Shown one piece after another: positions 50,691 through 62,429 of a DNA stretch of 64,000 nt; positions within the stretch are counted from its first letter, which is position 1; every line of letters begins with the position of its first letter. The notes beneath the pieces were generated by a model, which worked only from the letters and a program-made list of their open reading frames with translations, was not told the DNA's origin and made no database searches. This stretch comes from Ailurus styani (lineage: Eukaryota; Chordata; Mammalia; Carnivora; Ailuridae), in NCBI GenBank assembly GCA_002007465.1, contig LNAC01000847.1, positions 422,984 to 486,983 of the forward strand. The letters are read 5' to 3'. A program made the position numbers and the translations under genes.

Positions 50691-51044
50691 GATGTTCATA
50701 CTTGCCCCAAGTTCAGAGGCACCCCCATCTGTTCATTCCTCTGTCTTCAATGCCAATACAATGCTAAAAACATAATAAATGGATTTGTTTCTTCAGGCTG
50801 TGTGTGTGTCTGTGTGCTGCTGTGCATATGTCTCTCTTACGGGGAGGCCCAGTAATACAGGATTTGAGGAAGATATGTGGGAAACTGGAAGTATCTATTA
50901 GAATCTACTGAAAGTGGCATAGAGCTCTCTGCCCAACTACTAGATTTGCCTTGACCACAAAAAGATCATCTCTTCTTTTAACTGATCTCTTTTCTTTCAC
51001 TCATACACCATCCACTAGGTACTTATCACAAAATAATACTATAA

Positions 51045-51262
51045 GAGATAATATAGTGTGAGGGATTCCGGATTTAAACCCAGCCCTATCATTTATTAGC
51101 TTTGTGATCCTAGGAAAGTTATTTAAATTCTTTGTGTCCCCAGCTTCCTCCCATAAGTTGTTAATTATAGGTTAGACACCATAGCATTATAGAGAGGGTT
51201 AAATAAATTAACATTAACATTAACATTTGGTGCCTGCCATATAGTAAATGCTCAATAATATA
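51045..51262 (+). repeat. MIR SINE remnant
   Basis: GATTTAAACCCAGCCCTATC, TTAGCTTTGTGATCCTAGGA, CCCAGCTTCCTCCCATAAGT, then TGCCTGCCATATAGTAAATG before CTCAATAA: almost the whole MIR in order. Contains a (ATTAAC)n slippage at 51210-51227. Confidence 0.8.
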
Positions 51263-52319
51263 AATCACTATAAATCTAATGTATTATTATCTAAGAACAA
51301 TGGAGAATACAATGGAATAAATGAGCACTGTTTTTCAATAGCTACTGGGAAGCACAATTTTATGGTGAATTGTAAAATAATAATTACACAGATAATTATG
51401 AAGAATACTAACAACGTCATGCTCATAGTAGCTGCTCAATAAATGAAAAACATAGGAAACATTCTGAAAAATATCTTCCAAGCCAAGTCAAGGGAGCTTG
51501 TAGAATACAGAAGTGAAGTGGTATCATTAAAAAAATGTGTAACCAGGGGAAGTCATGAAGAATAAAATATGTAAGATGTAAGTGCTACTGCATCCATAAG
51601 GTTTATAATGAAGTGAGCAGCCACACCATAAAGCCAAGCATAAAGTGATCTCCACGGATACCTCACTAGCATGATGAGTTACCCTTAGCAATGACTTTGC
51701 AATTGTTACCTCATTTCTCCAAGTGATGCCTTCTTTAGTTCGTATTAACAGTTTTGATGAGACTGTTTTGGTAACGAATTCCACATTTGGGTGGTTAGTG
51801 TAGGCAAACTTATATGTCAACAATGAAAAATTAGAACCCAGGGTGGTGAGAGTAGCAAGGAGGCAAATGAATCTCCCTTTATCAAGGGAAAGTCTCTGAT
51901 AGAGGTATACATTTTTGCCTCCTTTATTTCCCACATCTAAAATGAATATTCTTCCAGTACATGAATGCATTTCATATGAGACACTTAAGTTTTCAACTTT
52001 AAGTTCACAGAAGGAGAAAGAAGAGAAACTTGTTTAAAAAAATAATTTTGGAGACTAAATTTTTCTGATATACCACATTTTCATTCAAGCTGTGAATTGT
52101 CCTGCCTGCTCCCTTCTTGATATTTTTTTAAGGTGAACTTTTCAGAACAATCCCACTGAGAGGAAATTGCTTTGCAAGCTAGGAAGATATTAATCTGTTC
52201 TCCCAGCATAGTGGGTGCATAAATCCTTTTTTATTGAAGAGGTGTTGTTAAAGTTCTATATATAAGACGACAGTACAGTATTGATTTTGGTAATACTAAT
52301 ACAAAAGCAGTATTTTCAG
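51263..52319. other. Intron 3 sequence holding an unassigned 147-codon minus-strand open frame (51527-51970)
   Basis: The only long open frame in the window that is not repeat-derived as far as I can tell. I recognise no domain, signal or family in it. With no supporting splice or promoter signal it is not called as a gene. Confidence 0.4.
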
Positions 52320-52580
52320 TTAAACATGTTATATTCTTCCCATTCTCCTGCCTTTGCTCTTGCTTCTCCTTCAATACAAAATGCATAACTCCTTGCTCAT
52401 GCTTCTCATCTAACAAATTCCTGGGTATCCTTCAGGCTGTAACAGACGTATCATTTCCTCTTAAGAAGTCTTCTTCAAGTACCTCCTCTCACTTCTTAAA
52501 GGTTATTAATTTACTTCTTCATATCCCCATATTTTTCACATTTTACTATAATTATTTTTTAAATTAACTGTATCCACAAA
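52320..52580 (+). repeat. L2 LINE remnant
   Basis: CTTCAGGCTGTAACAGACGT, CATTTCCTCTTAAGAAGTCT and TTCTTCATATCCCCATATTT match the L2 3' region order. Confidence 0.55.
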
Positions 52581-52594
52581 TAGCTGATGGGTCT

Positions 52595-52980
52595 CAGGAC
52601 ATTCATTCATTCAACAAATATTGGTTGAGTACCTGTTAGGTGCAAAGCCAAGAGAAAATAATGGCTAGTAAAACAGACACAGATACTTCCTCTGTAGGTT
52701 TAGGGTTGAACAAACTGACAAACAAACATTTCACTGCAAACAAAGATGAATTATGATAGCACAGAGCAATGGGATTAGGGGATCCAGGAAGTTCTTCCTG
52801 CCATCTCAAGGAATCACCTAAAGTGAGAAGAGAAAAGGAAGAGGTAGAGTAGAGGAAACAGATGTGCAAATGCCATGACATGGCAGGAGGCTCAGCAGGT
52901 TAGAGGCTTTGAAGGAAGATCCTGGTGCCTGGAGAAAAAGAGTGACAGGGAGGGTGGCTGACAAGGGCAGGGAGACTGCT
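52595..52980 (-). repeat. L2 LINE remnant, minus orientation
   Basis: CATTCATTCAACAAATATTG, GAGTACCTGTTAGGTGCAAA and later CAAATGCCATGACATGGCAG are antisense L2 text. It faces the previous L2 fragment. Confidence 0.65.
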
Positions 52981-53055
52981 GATTTAGTCCTGGTACTTCC
53001 AGCAGCTAGCTAGATCAGGTGGTCAGCAAATGCCAGCTGAATAAATAAAGGAGTA

Positions 53056-53076
53056 ATAATAATAATAATAATAAGA
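53056..53076 (+). repeat. (AAT)n microsatellite
   Basis: Short trinucleotide run following AATAAATAAAGG. Confidence 0.85.
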
Positions 53077-53679
53077 GGAGGACTATGCACTAGCTTGAAT
53101 TTTGAGGATTTGTATTATTCCTATCTTGGGAAAATGAAAAATTTTACAAGGTAATTTGCTTCCCTTTACTACAAACAGAAATATTTTTGCCTTGTTAAGA
53201 CTTTCCCCTTTTCATATATTAAAAGTAATTTAGAGAGCTATAATTCAGCACTAAATACAGTATATAAAGTATTTATGATCAGCTAACTTGAAAAACATGC
53301 ATCTTACATACATCTGCTTCCAAAGGAAATATTTATAATGTTTACAAAGTTTCACTGTGAATTCCAAAGGAATATAAATTGTATAATCTCTTTAGGGAGA
53401 AAAAATGATCATCTTCCACATAGCCTTACCAAATGAATACCCAAAAAGGAAGCTTGGCCCTAACCACTTTTTTTTTTCTTTTGGTCTGCACTACTGAAGT
53501 CCCATAATACACAATACACACATAAAAAAGTAGAAGGAACACCTGTCCCTGATTATCTCATTTATAGACATCTCCCATCACACAGAGACTCAGTCATGTG
53601 ACAAAAATACCTAAAAATAAAGTCTCAGAGGAAGATGCATTCAAGAATCTAATCCATAACCACCCCTCTACACTGAAAA

Positions 53680-53860
53680 AGCACTGAGAAGATAGTGCTT
53701 TCTGACTCCTATTCTGTAATTAACAAATTATATAACCTTGATCAAATCATTAACGTGATTAGGCCTCACTTTTCTTATCTTTTGGTAATGGGTATAAGAT
53801 TAGGTGGTTTTTATAGTGCCTTCTAATACAAAAAGACCATGGTCTTACGTCCTTTTCACA
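53680..53860 (+). repeat. MIR-like remnant
   Basis: AAATTATATAACCTTGATCA, TAGGCCTCACTTTTCTTATC and AATGGGTATAAGATTAGG follow the MIR core. Confidence 0.55.
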
Positions 53861-55365
53861 TGTTTCTGAAATGTTATGAGATTATGAGAGAAAAAATCTT
53901 ATTTAAAAAAATAAGAACCATGTTCTGTTTCCAGTTTTGGGGAAAGTCAATAAAGAATCACCAAAATTTTAAACTCTGAACATTTTCTTTGAATGAGAAA
54001 AATCTTTCAATAAATGGAAATGTAAGTTTGACCCTTATAGTGAGACCATTCCTAAAATTTCATTAGCAGTGTGGAGATTTTTATTTTAAAAAGAAAATGA
54101 AGAACTTGAAAAATATCCATCACAGCAATAAAAATGGTAAAATATTTGACAACCGTGCTCAGGTCCAAAATGCTCAGCTACATTACGTGATGAGGATATA
54201 GAATGCTCCAATTTCTCCACTCTGTATTTCTTGGCAGTCTGACTTAATTTTGGATTAAAGTCCTTAAGAAAGTATTTAATTCCATTTTTAAATGTTAGGA
54301 ACTGACCTCCTCTACCTACACTACAATAAGAAATTTCCATTTATTTCTATGTACATCATGCCATTTGAGCATCCAGCGGAGGAAACATCAAGCTCCTTTC
54401 TAGAAAGTGTACCACAAAATAATCAAAAGAACACTGGGTGGAGCCAGAAAATATGGGTTTATATCTTGTCACCGCCACCAGGAGGTTGTGAGGATTGAAA
54501 GAAGACATCCAATATTTCTATGTCTAACTTTTTCCAGCTGGGGAATGAGGTAATACTTATTTTAGAATTGTGAGAAATACATGAAGTGCTGAAACACAAC
54601 CAGCTATTCAAAACCCACTTATTTATTCATCTGTACATTCCATTTGCTAGTGTTCATATGTACCCCACCAACACCTTACCTATAGAATGCCTCTCTGGAG
54701 CTAAGACTTTTGGCTTATGTTATACTTACTTACTATCCTACTTATAAGCCAGCATTTACTGAATCCCGCAGACACAAACCTTTGCTGGGTTGGTATTCAG
54801 AAATATTTCACTAACCTTTCCTAAGGCCCCAAAACTCCAGGTTGTATGCTGACTACTCATTAGGTCAGAATTTTTTTTATTTGTGCTGTCCTGCCTCTCC
54901 TTGTTTCTAATCTATGCTTCTCAAAATTGTACGGTCCTGATTTTGAATCTTCAGCACCCCCATTCAATGGCTTCTAATGTTATGCCTATTTACTCTTAAT
55001 CTAACAAATTTATCCATATGGCTTCTTCTTAACATCATAACTGTCTGATATTTTCCTTCCCGCTAGCCAGAAAGTCGTGTAACAGTGGAAACTTGCATTT
55101 ATCCAAACTAACATCGGTATACTTAGAAGACTAGTAATGAACTATATTTGTGTTTATTATTATGTAGAAACAGCTACAAACTTTTAAAAATGTTGTTTTA
55201 GATGAATATTTGTAGGAAATACAAATTTTATATTGTCTTGCCACCTTCTACAATCTATATATCTTATATAGATATACATATCTATATTATATATAGAGGT
55301 ATTAAGCTCACAATGCTTAACTGAGATGATACTAAGAAAAGCGATGACTAATCCATTTGTTTTAG
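53861..55365. other. Intron 3 sequence, mostly unassigned
   Basis: Possible MIR trace at about 54430-54510 (GGTTTATATCTTGTCACCGC, TTGTGAGGATTGAAAGAAGA). An ATAGATAT-rich stretch lies at about 55250-55300. Confidence 0.4.
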
Positions 55366-55369
55366 CAGT

Positions 55370-55860
55370 ATGTATTTATTTATCAGGCATTTGCTATATA
55401 CCTGTGACAAACACCATATTAAACATCAAGTTTTCACAGATGAATACAATAGAATGTGACCTATAACTTCATACAATAACCATAATGTTGGGCCTCAGAT
55501 ATTTAAACACCAAACCATGGGTGTATATGATATGATAAATTAATAGAATGCACAAAATGCTTCATAAGCAAAAAAAAAAAAAAGGAATGGTAACTTCATA
55601 GTGAGAAGAATCAAGGGAAATAAGTGTCTCATGAAAAGTGCCTTCTGATTTGGGTCTTAAAGAGTAATGACTTTGACAGAACAGAATAAAAGGGTGTATT
55701 CAGGTGGAAGAAGCAGAATGAGCAAAGGCATGGGAACAAAAAAGTACATGATGTATTCAGATGCATTCGAAGACTATCTCACATCGTCAGAAGAGTTAGG
55801 ATAACAGGTAACTGACAAAGAATAGCTGGAGAAAAAGGGGGGAGGCACAGAATTCTAGTC
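55370..55860 (-). repeat. L2 LINE remnant, minus orientation
   Basis: TATTTATTTATCAGGCATTT, GCTATATACCTGTGACAAAC and further on GAGCAAAGGCATGGGAACAA are in antisense L2 order. Holds an A-run at about 55569-55583. Confidence 0.55.
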
Positions 55861-55945
55861 GGAATTAAAACTAAATTTTACTAGTCCTCTAAGAATTTTG
55901 GATAGAATTGTAAAATTTTGATTTGAAGTTCATCTTAATTTCAAA

Positions 55946-55949
<4 letters not shown>

Positions 55950-55976
<27 letters not shown>
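55950..55976 (+). repeat. (CA)n microsatellite
   Basis: About 13 CA units. Confidence 0.97.
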
Positions 55977-57395
55977 TGACACCTCAATGGACTGGAAAAG
56001 AAATGAACACACAGTAGCAAGCAGAAGTGAAGCAACAAGCCTGATGGTCTCAAGGTTCTGAAGTATGCATACACAGTCTACAATCGACTATTTTGGTGTA
56101 ATTGAGACCAAACGTGTCCCACCTGATGTGGGAGATTGGAATAAGACTTAAAATCATGGGTTGGATGAATGGTACTACCTTTGCGCACGTTAAGTAGCTA
56201 GGACAGCACTGATGTGCTAACTTACATAAAGCTCTATAAGAAAGAGAGACAGGAGGAAGACAACATAGACTTGAATCTAAGGCATGGGTCAAGCCATCCC
56301 TCATGTGGTTTCCACAGATACACCAACACGATATTACTATGGGATTACTCCCAGAGCTACTAATAAAAGACATGATTCTATCAAGCACACTAAGATCCAT
56401 ATTGAGGCAACCATGGAATTAACTGCTAGATGGGACCGGGAGAGATCATCAAGAGTAAAGTAAATGAGCACAATAATCACTCAAGATTCAGAAATACACA
56501 AAATTTCTAAAAACAGACAAGGAAAAATTCACATTAAGAGAGCTCCAGTAATCAGGAACTGAATATGTTACTAAGTGAAAATAATAATCTGAAAATTTTA
56601 TTAAAGTTACTATGTTTATAATCCTCATAATAAAATAAAATAAAGGAGTGGGTACCATCCCTTAAAAACAAAATAAAAATGTATGTATCAAAAACAAGCA
56701 AAATGAACAAAAAATGAGAGGATAATGTAAAGAACCAAATAGAAATTTTGGAAATAGAAAATTTTGTCACTAAAATGAAAATATCATAGATGGCATATAT
56801 TCTAGACAGGACATACTCAGAGAAAAATTTAGTGAATTATAATATGGCACTGGGAATTCATGTAAAATGTAGCAAAAGTAACAGAGATTAACATTTATAT
56901 TCTGGGCTGAGGAGTCTACGCATCACTGTATAATGGATAATGGGGAGTCATCAAAGGTTACTATTCAGGGGATTCCTCAGACACTCAATTCTAGTGGCAG
57001 TACAAAGAATGAACAACAGGCTACTGTCATATTCCTGCCAAAGGATGATGAGGTCATGAACAAATAGGTAATAGGAGGAATGGAGAAACCCAATTTTTCC
57101 CCAGCTCTTCTCTGACTTCATTAAGTTGGTTTCCATATTTTAAAATATCATAGGGAAAAAAACCCCCAAAACTTCAGTTTTCTATCCGGCATCTTTCTTT
57201 GATCTCAGATTCTTTCTCTATATTTATTCCTATCTACATCCTTTCCTTCCAATCTACCTAACACAGAGCCTCGTTATTATTTACTGCCCAGGGTATTACT
57301 CCTCTTTGAAATGAGTGTATATCCCCCACTTGTTTTAAGCATGACCATCATACTGTTTCTCAGTAACTGTCAAATCAAGCACAGATTCCTGAAAT
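55977..57395. other. Intron 3 sequence, unassigned
   Basis: A 116-codon minus-strand open stretch (56050-56400) shows no recognisable family. Confidence 0.45.
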
Positions 57396-57399
57396 ATGG

Positions 57400-57630
57400 T
57401 AACAGCAGCACTACCTTAAAGTCAAATGGATCTGGGTTCAAATTCTGTCTTTCCTATTTATTAACCATGTGACAAGTGACAACTAGTATGAGCCTCACTT
57501 TCTTAACCTGTATTAGTAGGATGAAAAGCCTGTACTACACAGAATTATATAAGGACTAAGGACATTAGATATCCAAAGTCTAGAAGAGTGTCTTATAATA
57601 TAGTAAGTGCTCAATAAATGTCATTTCCTT
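57400..57630 (+). repeat. MIR SINE remnant
   Basis: GGATCTGGGTTCAAATTCTG, TATTAACCATGTGACAAGTG, GAGCCTCACTTTCTTAACCT and TATAGTAAGTGCTCAATAAA: nearly full MIR in order. Confidence 0.82.
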
Positions 57631-57803
57631 ATCCCCATTCATAACACCCAGCAAAAAAATTCATTCTCTAACTTTCCTAATAAGGAAAAGAACAATTCTT
57701 TCATTGTACCTTACCTTTGTCTGTTTCTATATTTGGTTAGATTAATTTATTTGCACAACTATCTCCCTTACTAGTTTGTAGAGTACTTCCAGAGAAGTGC
57801 CCG

Positions 57804-58009
57804 TTTTTTTTTTAAGATTTTATTTATTTATTTGACACACAGAGAGAGAGATTACAAGTAGGCAGAGAGGCAGGCAGAGAGACAGGGAGAGAAGGAAGCA
57901 GGCTCCCTGATGAGCAGAGAGCCCGATGCGGGCCTGGATCCCAGGACGCTGAGATCATGACCTGAGCCGAAAGCAGAGGCTTTAACCCACTGAGCCACCC
58001 AGGCGCCCA
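57804..58009 (-). mobile_element. SINEC, minus orientation, mustelid-like subtype
   Basis: (T)n AAGATTTTATTTATTTATTT, AGGCAGAGAGGCAGGCAGAG, AAAGCAGAGGCTTTAACCC and CCACCCAGGCGCCC. No clean TSD found. Confidence 0.93.
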
Positions 58010-58399
58010 GATTTTACATTTTTCCAGTCAGTTCATAATTGTTTGTATGAATATCTATTACATATTTCACCAATTTAAAATGAACATAAAATAAGATACA
58101 ATCATTATGTTAAAAAATAAAAGGACAACACTGCTGACAATCTTTTCGGGTAAGATGGAAAGCATGAGAAAGAGGGAGAGAGAGGAGAAAAGAAAACTGG
58201 AAGGAAGAGGTCATAAAACTGAGAAGAAAAATAAAATAAATAAGAAAAAAGGGGTGACTATGAAATAAAAAATAACTGAATCAAGAGAGTACAGAAAAAA
58301 GGAAAAGATGAGAAAATTAGAGAATAGAGAAAAGAAAAAAATCTTACAAATGTAAGGTATATATCTTACACTTAAATGTATAAAATTCTAGCATGACAT
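58010..58399. other. Intron 3 sequence, A/G-rich part at 58155-58345
   Basis: Purine-rich (GAAAA, GGGAGA) on the plus strand; unassigned. Confidence 0.5.
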
Positions 58400-59999
58400 G
58401 AACCCAAGAACTGATTCTTTTGAAAAGATAAATGAAATTGATAAACTCTTATATTCATCAAGAAATTCTTTTTTAAGGAATAAAATAAATCAGAAATAAA
58501 AGAGAAGTCACAACTGATAGCACAGAAATACAGAGGATTATAAGAGAACATTATTAAAAATATATGACAACAAATTGGACAACCCAGAAGAAATGGACAC
58601 ATTTCTAGAAAAGCAATCTTCTAAAACTGAATCAGAAAGAAATAGAAAATCTGAAGAGACTATGAGTAACAAAACTGAATCAATAATAATAAAAAAAAAC
58701 CCTAAAAATAAAAATGTAGGACCAGATGGACTCACAGGTGAATTCTACAAATTTTTAAAGAAGAGTTAATGCCTATTCTCCTCATACTATTGCAAAAAAA
58801 TAGAAGAGGGAATAAAGATTCCAAAAACATTGTACTAGACCAGCATTACTCTGATACTGAAACAACACAAAGACACCTTAAAAAAGAGAACTACACGCAA
58901 TATCCCTATGTACAGAGAGGCAAAAATCCTCAATAAAATATTAGCAAAGCACATTTAACAATACAGTAAAAGGATCATTCACTTGGATTAAGCAGGATTT
59001 ATTCCAGGGATTCAAGTTTGGTTCAATATTTGCAAATCAACATGATAAAATTAAGGGTAAAATCTATGATCATCTCAACAGATGCGAAAAAAGCATCTAA
59101 CAAAATTCTACATTTTTTTCATGATAAAAACTCTCAACAAACTGGGTTTAGAAGGACATACTTCACATAATAAGAGCCATATATGAAAAACCCACAGCTA
59201 ACATCATACTTGATGAAAACCAGAGCTTTTCCGCTAAGATTAGGAACAACACAGGAATGTCCACTCTCACTACTTTTGTTCAACATAGGACTGAAAGTCC
59301 TAGCCATAACAACCAGACAAGAAAAAGAAATAAGGGAATCCATATTGGTAAATAAGAAGTTAAGTGGTCGCTTTTTGCAGACAACATGACATTGTACATA
59401 AAAAACCCTAAAGACTCTACGAAAAACCAAACCAAAACAAAACTCTGCTAGAAGTATTAAATTAATTCAGTGGAGTTGCAGGATACAAAATTAATATACA
59501 AAAACTGATAGTTTTTCCATACACTAATGACGAAGTCGCAGAAAGAGAAATTAAGAAAACAATCCCATTTACAAGTGTACTGAAAAGGAAAAAAACCTAG
59601 GAATAAATTCAAACTAAAGGTTGAAAGATTTCTGCTCTGAAAACTATAAAACATTGATAAAACCAACTGAAGACAAAACAAACAAATGGGAAGCTATTCC
59701 ATGCTAATGGATTAGAAGAATTAACATTGTTAAAATGACCATAGTACCCAAAGCAATCTACAAAGTCAAGGCAATCCTTACCAAATACCAACAGAATTTT
59801 TCACAGAACTAGAACAAACAATCCTAAAATTTATATGGAACCAGAAAAAGACCTCCAACAGCTAAAACAATCTTAGAAAGAAAAATAAAGCTGGAGGTAT
59901 CACAATTCTGGATTTCAAGATATACTACAAAACTATAGTACTCAGGTGGCACAAAAACAGACACATAGATCAATGGAACAGAATAAATAGCCCAGAAAA

Positions 60000-60021
60000 C
60001 AAACAAACAAACAAACAAACA
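60000..60021 (+). repeat. (AAAC)n microsatellite in L1
   Basis: About five tandem units interrupting ORF2. Confidence 0.85.
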
Positions 60022-60868
60022 CCAAAAACAAAAACCCTCATGCTTTTATTATGGTCAATTAATCTATGAAAAAGGAGGCGAGAATATATAACGGGAAAAA
60101 GACAGTCTTTTCAATAAATGAGGCTGGGAAAACTGGACAGCAACATGCAAAAGAAGGAAGCTGAACCACTTTCTTACACCAAACATAAAATAAACTCAAA
60201 ATGGATTAAAGACCTAAATGTGAGACCTGAAACCATAAAAATCCTAGAAGAGAACACAGGCAGTAATGTCTCTGAAACTAGCCACAGCAACATTTTTCTA
60301 GATCAGACTTCAAAAGCAAAGGAAACAAAAGCAAAAGCAAAATCTTGGGACTAAATCAAAATAAAAAAGCTTTTGCACAGGAAAAAAAAAAAAAAACCAT
60401 CAACAAAACAGAAAGGCAAAGTACCGAATGGGAGAAGATATTTGCAAATGATTTATCTGATAAAGGGTTAATATCTAAAATATATAAACTACTTATACAA
60501 CTAAACAACAAAAAACCCAAATAACCCAATTAAATCCTGAGCAGAGAACATGAATAGATATTTTTCCAAAGAAGAAATACAGATGGCCCACAGGCACATG
60601 ACAAGATGCTCAACATCACTGACCATTAGGAAAATGAAATTCAAAACCACAATGAAGTATCACCTCACATCAGTTAAAATGGCTAAAAAATTAAAAAGAC
60701 AAGAAATAACAAGTGTTGGCAAGAATACAGAGAAAAAGGAATGTTTTGTGGTTGTAATGTAAATTTGTAATGTAAATTTGGTTGGTTGGGAATGTAAATT
60801 GGTTCAGTCACCATGGAAAACAGGATAGAGTTTTCTCGAAAAATTAAAAATAGAATTACTATTTGATC

Positions 60869-61043
60869 CATGGGATGTTTGGGTGGCTCAGTCAGTTAAG
60901 GGTCTGATTCCTGATTTCAGCTCAGGTCATGATCTTAGTGTTGTAAGATCAAGCACTACATTGGGCTCCATGGAGCGTGCCTGAAATTCATTTTCTCTCT
61001 CTCTTTCTCTCTCTCTCTGCCCCTCCCTGCCTTCCCACTACTA
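60869..61043 (+). mobile_element. Older SINEC nested in L1
   Basis: GGGATGTTTGGGTGGCTCAG head, CTCAGGTCATGATCTTAGTG, CT-rich end. A-tail lost. Diverged TSD TACTATTTGATCCA against TACCATATGATTCA at the edges. Confidence 0.85.
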
Positions 61044-61211
61044 CAAAAATACCATATGATTCAATAATTCCACTACTGGATATTTATCCAGGGAAAACAA
61101 AAATACTAACTTGAAAAGATATATGCACCCCTATGTTTATTTAAGCATTATTTATAATTACCAGGATAAGGAGGCAAACTATTAATAAACAAATGGATTT
61201 AAAAAATGAAG

Positions 61212-61223
61212 TACACACACACA

Positions 61224-61261
<38 letters not shown>

Positions 61262-61262
61262 C
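61212..61262 (+). repeat. (AC)n microsatellite in L1 ORF2
   Basis: AC units with two AAAC interruptions. Confidence 0.95.
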
Positions 61263-61722
61263 GAATATTACACAGCCATAAAAAAGGGATGAGCTCAAGC
61301 CATTCGAGACAACATGGGTGGACCTAGAAGGTATTATGCTAAGTGAAATAAGACAGACTAAAAAAGCCAAATATCATATGATTCAACTCATAAATGGAAT
61401 CTAAAAAAATGAATAAACAAAAAGCAGAATCAGAACTATATATACAAAGAACAAATTGGTGGTTGCCAGAGAGGAGAGGGGTGAGGTTTGGGGGAATGGG
61501 TGAAGGGCAGAGGGAGACACAAGTCTCCAGAATGGAATGAGTAACTCATGGGAATAAAAAGCAAAACATAAGGAATACAGTCAATGATACTATCACAGCA
61601 ATGTAAAGGGACAGATGGTAGTTATATTTGTGGTGAACATGGAACAATATCTAACTTTTAAATCACTAAGTTGTATCCCTGAAACTGATATAACATTGTG
61701 TGTTTACAATACTCAAGTAGGA

Positions 61723-62191
61723 AGAAAAGAAAGAGGAAAAAAAAGAAAAGGAAGAGAAAAGAAGGTAGAAAGACTGTTTTTCCTAAGAATAACTACTTAT
61801 AGTATTTTATTTTGACCTACAAGGCTGTCTTATGAATATGAGTTATCTTATCTTTTCTGTGTAAGATTTATTTTACAGGTTTATAATACAGTGTCCTCTA
61901 TTCTTGTAGACTGAAAAATTTTTTTGAAAGCAGTATTAATTCTAATTCATTATAGCTCACATTCTTTGTACAGTGGCCAACAGTTTATATACTCAACAAA
62001 TGCTGGTTGAATGAACGAATGAATGGATGGATGAATAAATGAAAAACAAATGAGATGTAATGTCTTACATATACTTTGACTAATTTGTGTGTGACACATT
62101 TGTGTCTGCTCCTTCTGTTTAGCCTACCACTACCAAGCCAATCTTCTTTACATATTCATCTCATAATGATATTCCCCTGTCCAAAAACATT
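61723..62191. other. Intron 3 sequence with L2-like end
   Basis: A GAAAA-rich stretch follows the L1. ACTCAACAAATGCTGGTTGA with (GAAT/GGAT)n at about 61993-62045 looks like an L2 3' end. Confidence 0.45.
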
Positions 62192-62207
62192 AAAAGGAAT
62201 CATCCTT

Positions 62208-62367
62208 GGGGCGCCTGGGTGGCTCCTTCGGTTAAGCCTCAGACTCTTGATTTTAGCTCAGGTCATTATCTCTAGGTCATGAGATCGAGCCCTGTGTCAG
62301 GCTCCCTGCTCAGTGGGGAGTCTGCTTGGGACTCACTCCCTCTGCCTCTCCCCCCCATGCATGTGCA

Positions 62368-62402
<35 letters not shown>

Positions 62403-62413
62403 AAATATTAAAA
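62208..62413 (+). mobile_element. SINEC, older caniform subtype
   Basis: GGGCGCCTGGGTGGCTCCTT head, CTTGGGACTCACTCCCTCTG middle, long (TC)n, A-rich tail. TSD-like AAAAGGAATCATCCTT (62192-62207) and AAAAGCATCATCCTT (about 62415-62429). Confidence 0.92.
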
Positions 62414-62429
62414 GAAAAGCATCATCCTT

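Larger units (their letters stand above)
58400..61722 (+). mobile_element. 5'-truncated L1 (ORF2 from mid-region to 3' end)
   Basis: Starts near FEKINEIDKLLYSS. LDNPEEMDTFLEKQS and GPDGLTGEFYKF occupy 58575-58760, with RT text through 59400. The catalytic FADD is FADN (59374-59385), losing one metal-binding Asp. ORF2 C-terminal text follows ([20 protein letters not shown] at 60207-60270; [20 protein letters not shown] near 60550), then the 3' UTR and an A/G-rich end beyond 61722. Multiple stops. Hosts a SINE and an (AC)n run. Antisense to DPYD. Confidence 0.87.
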
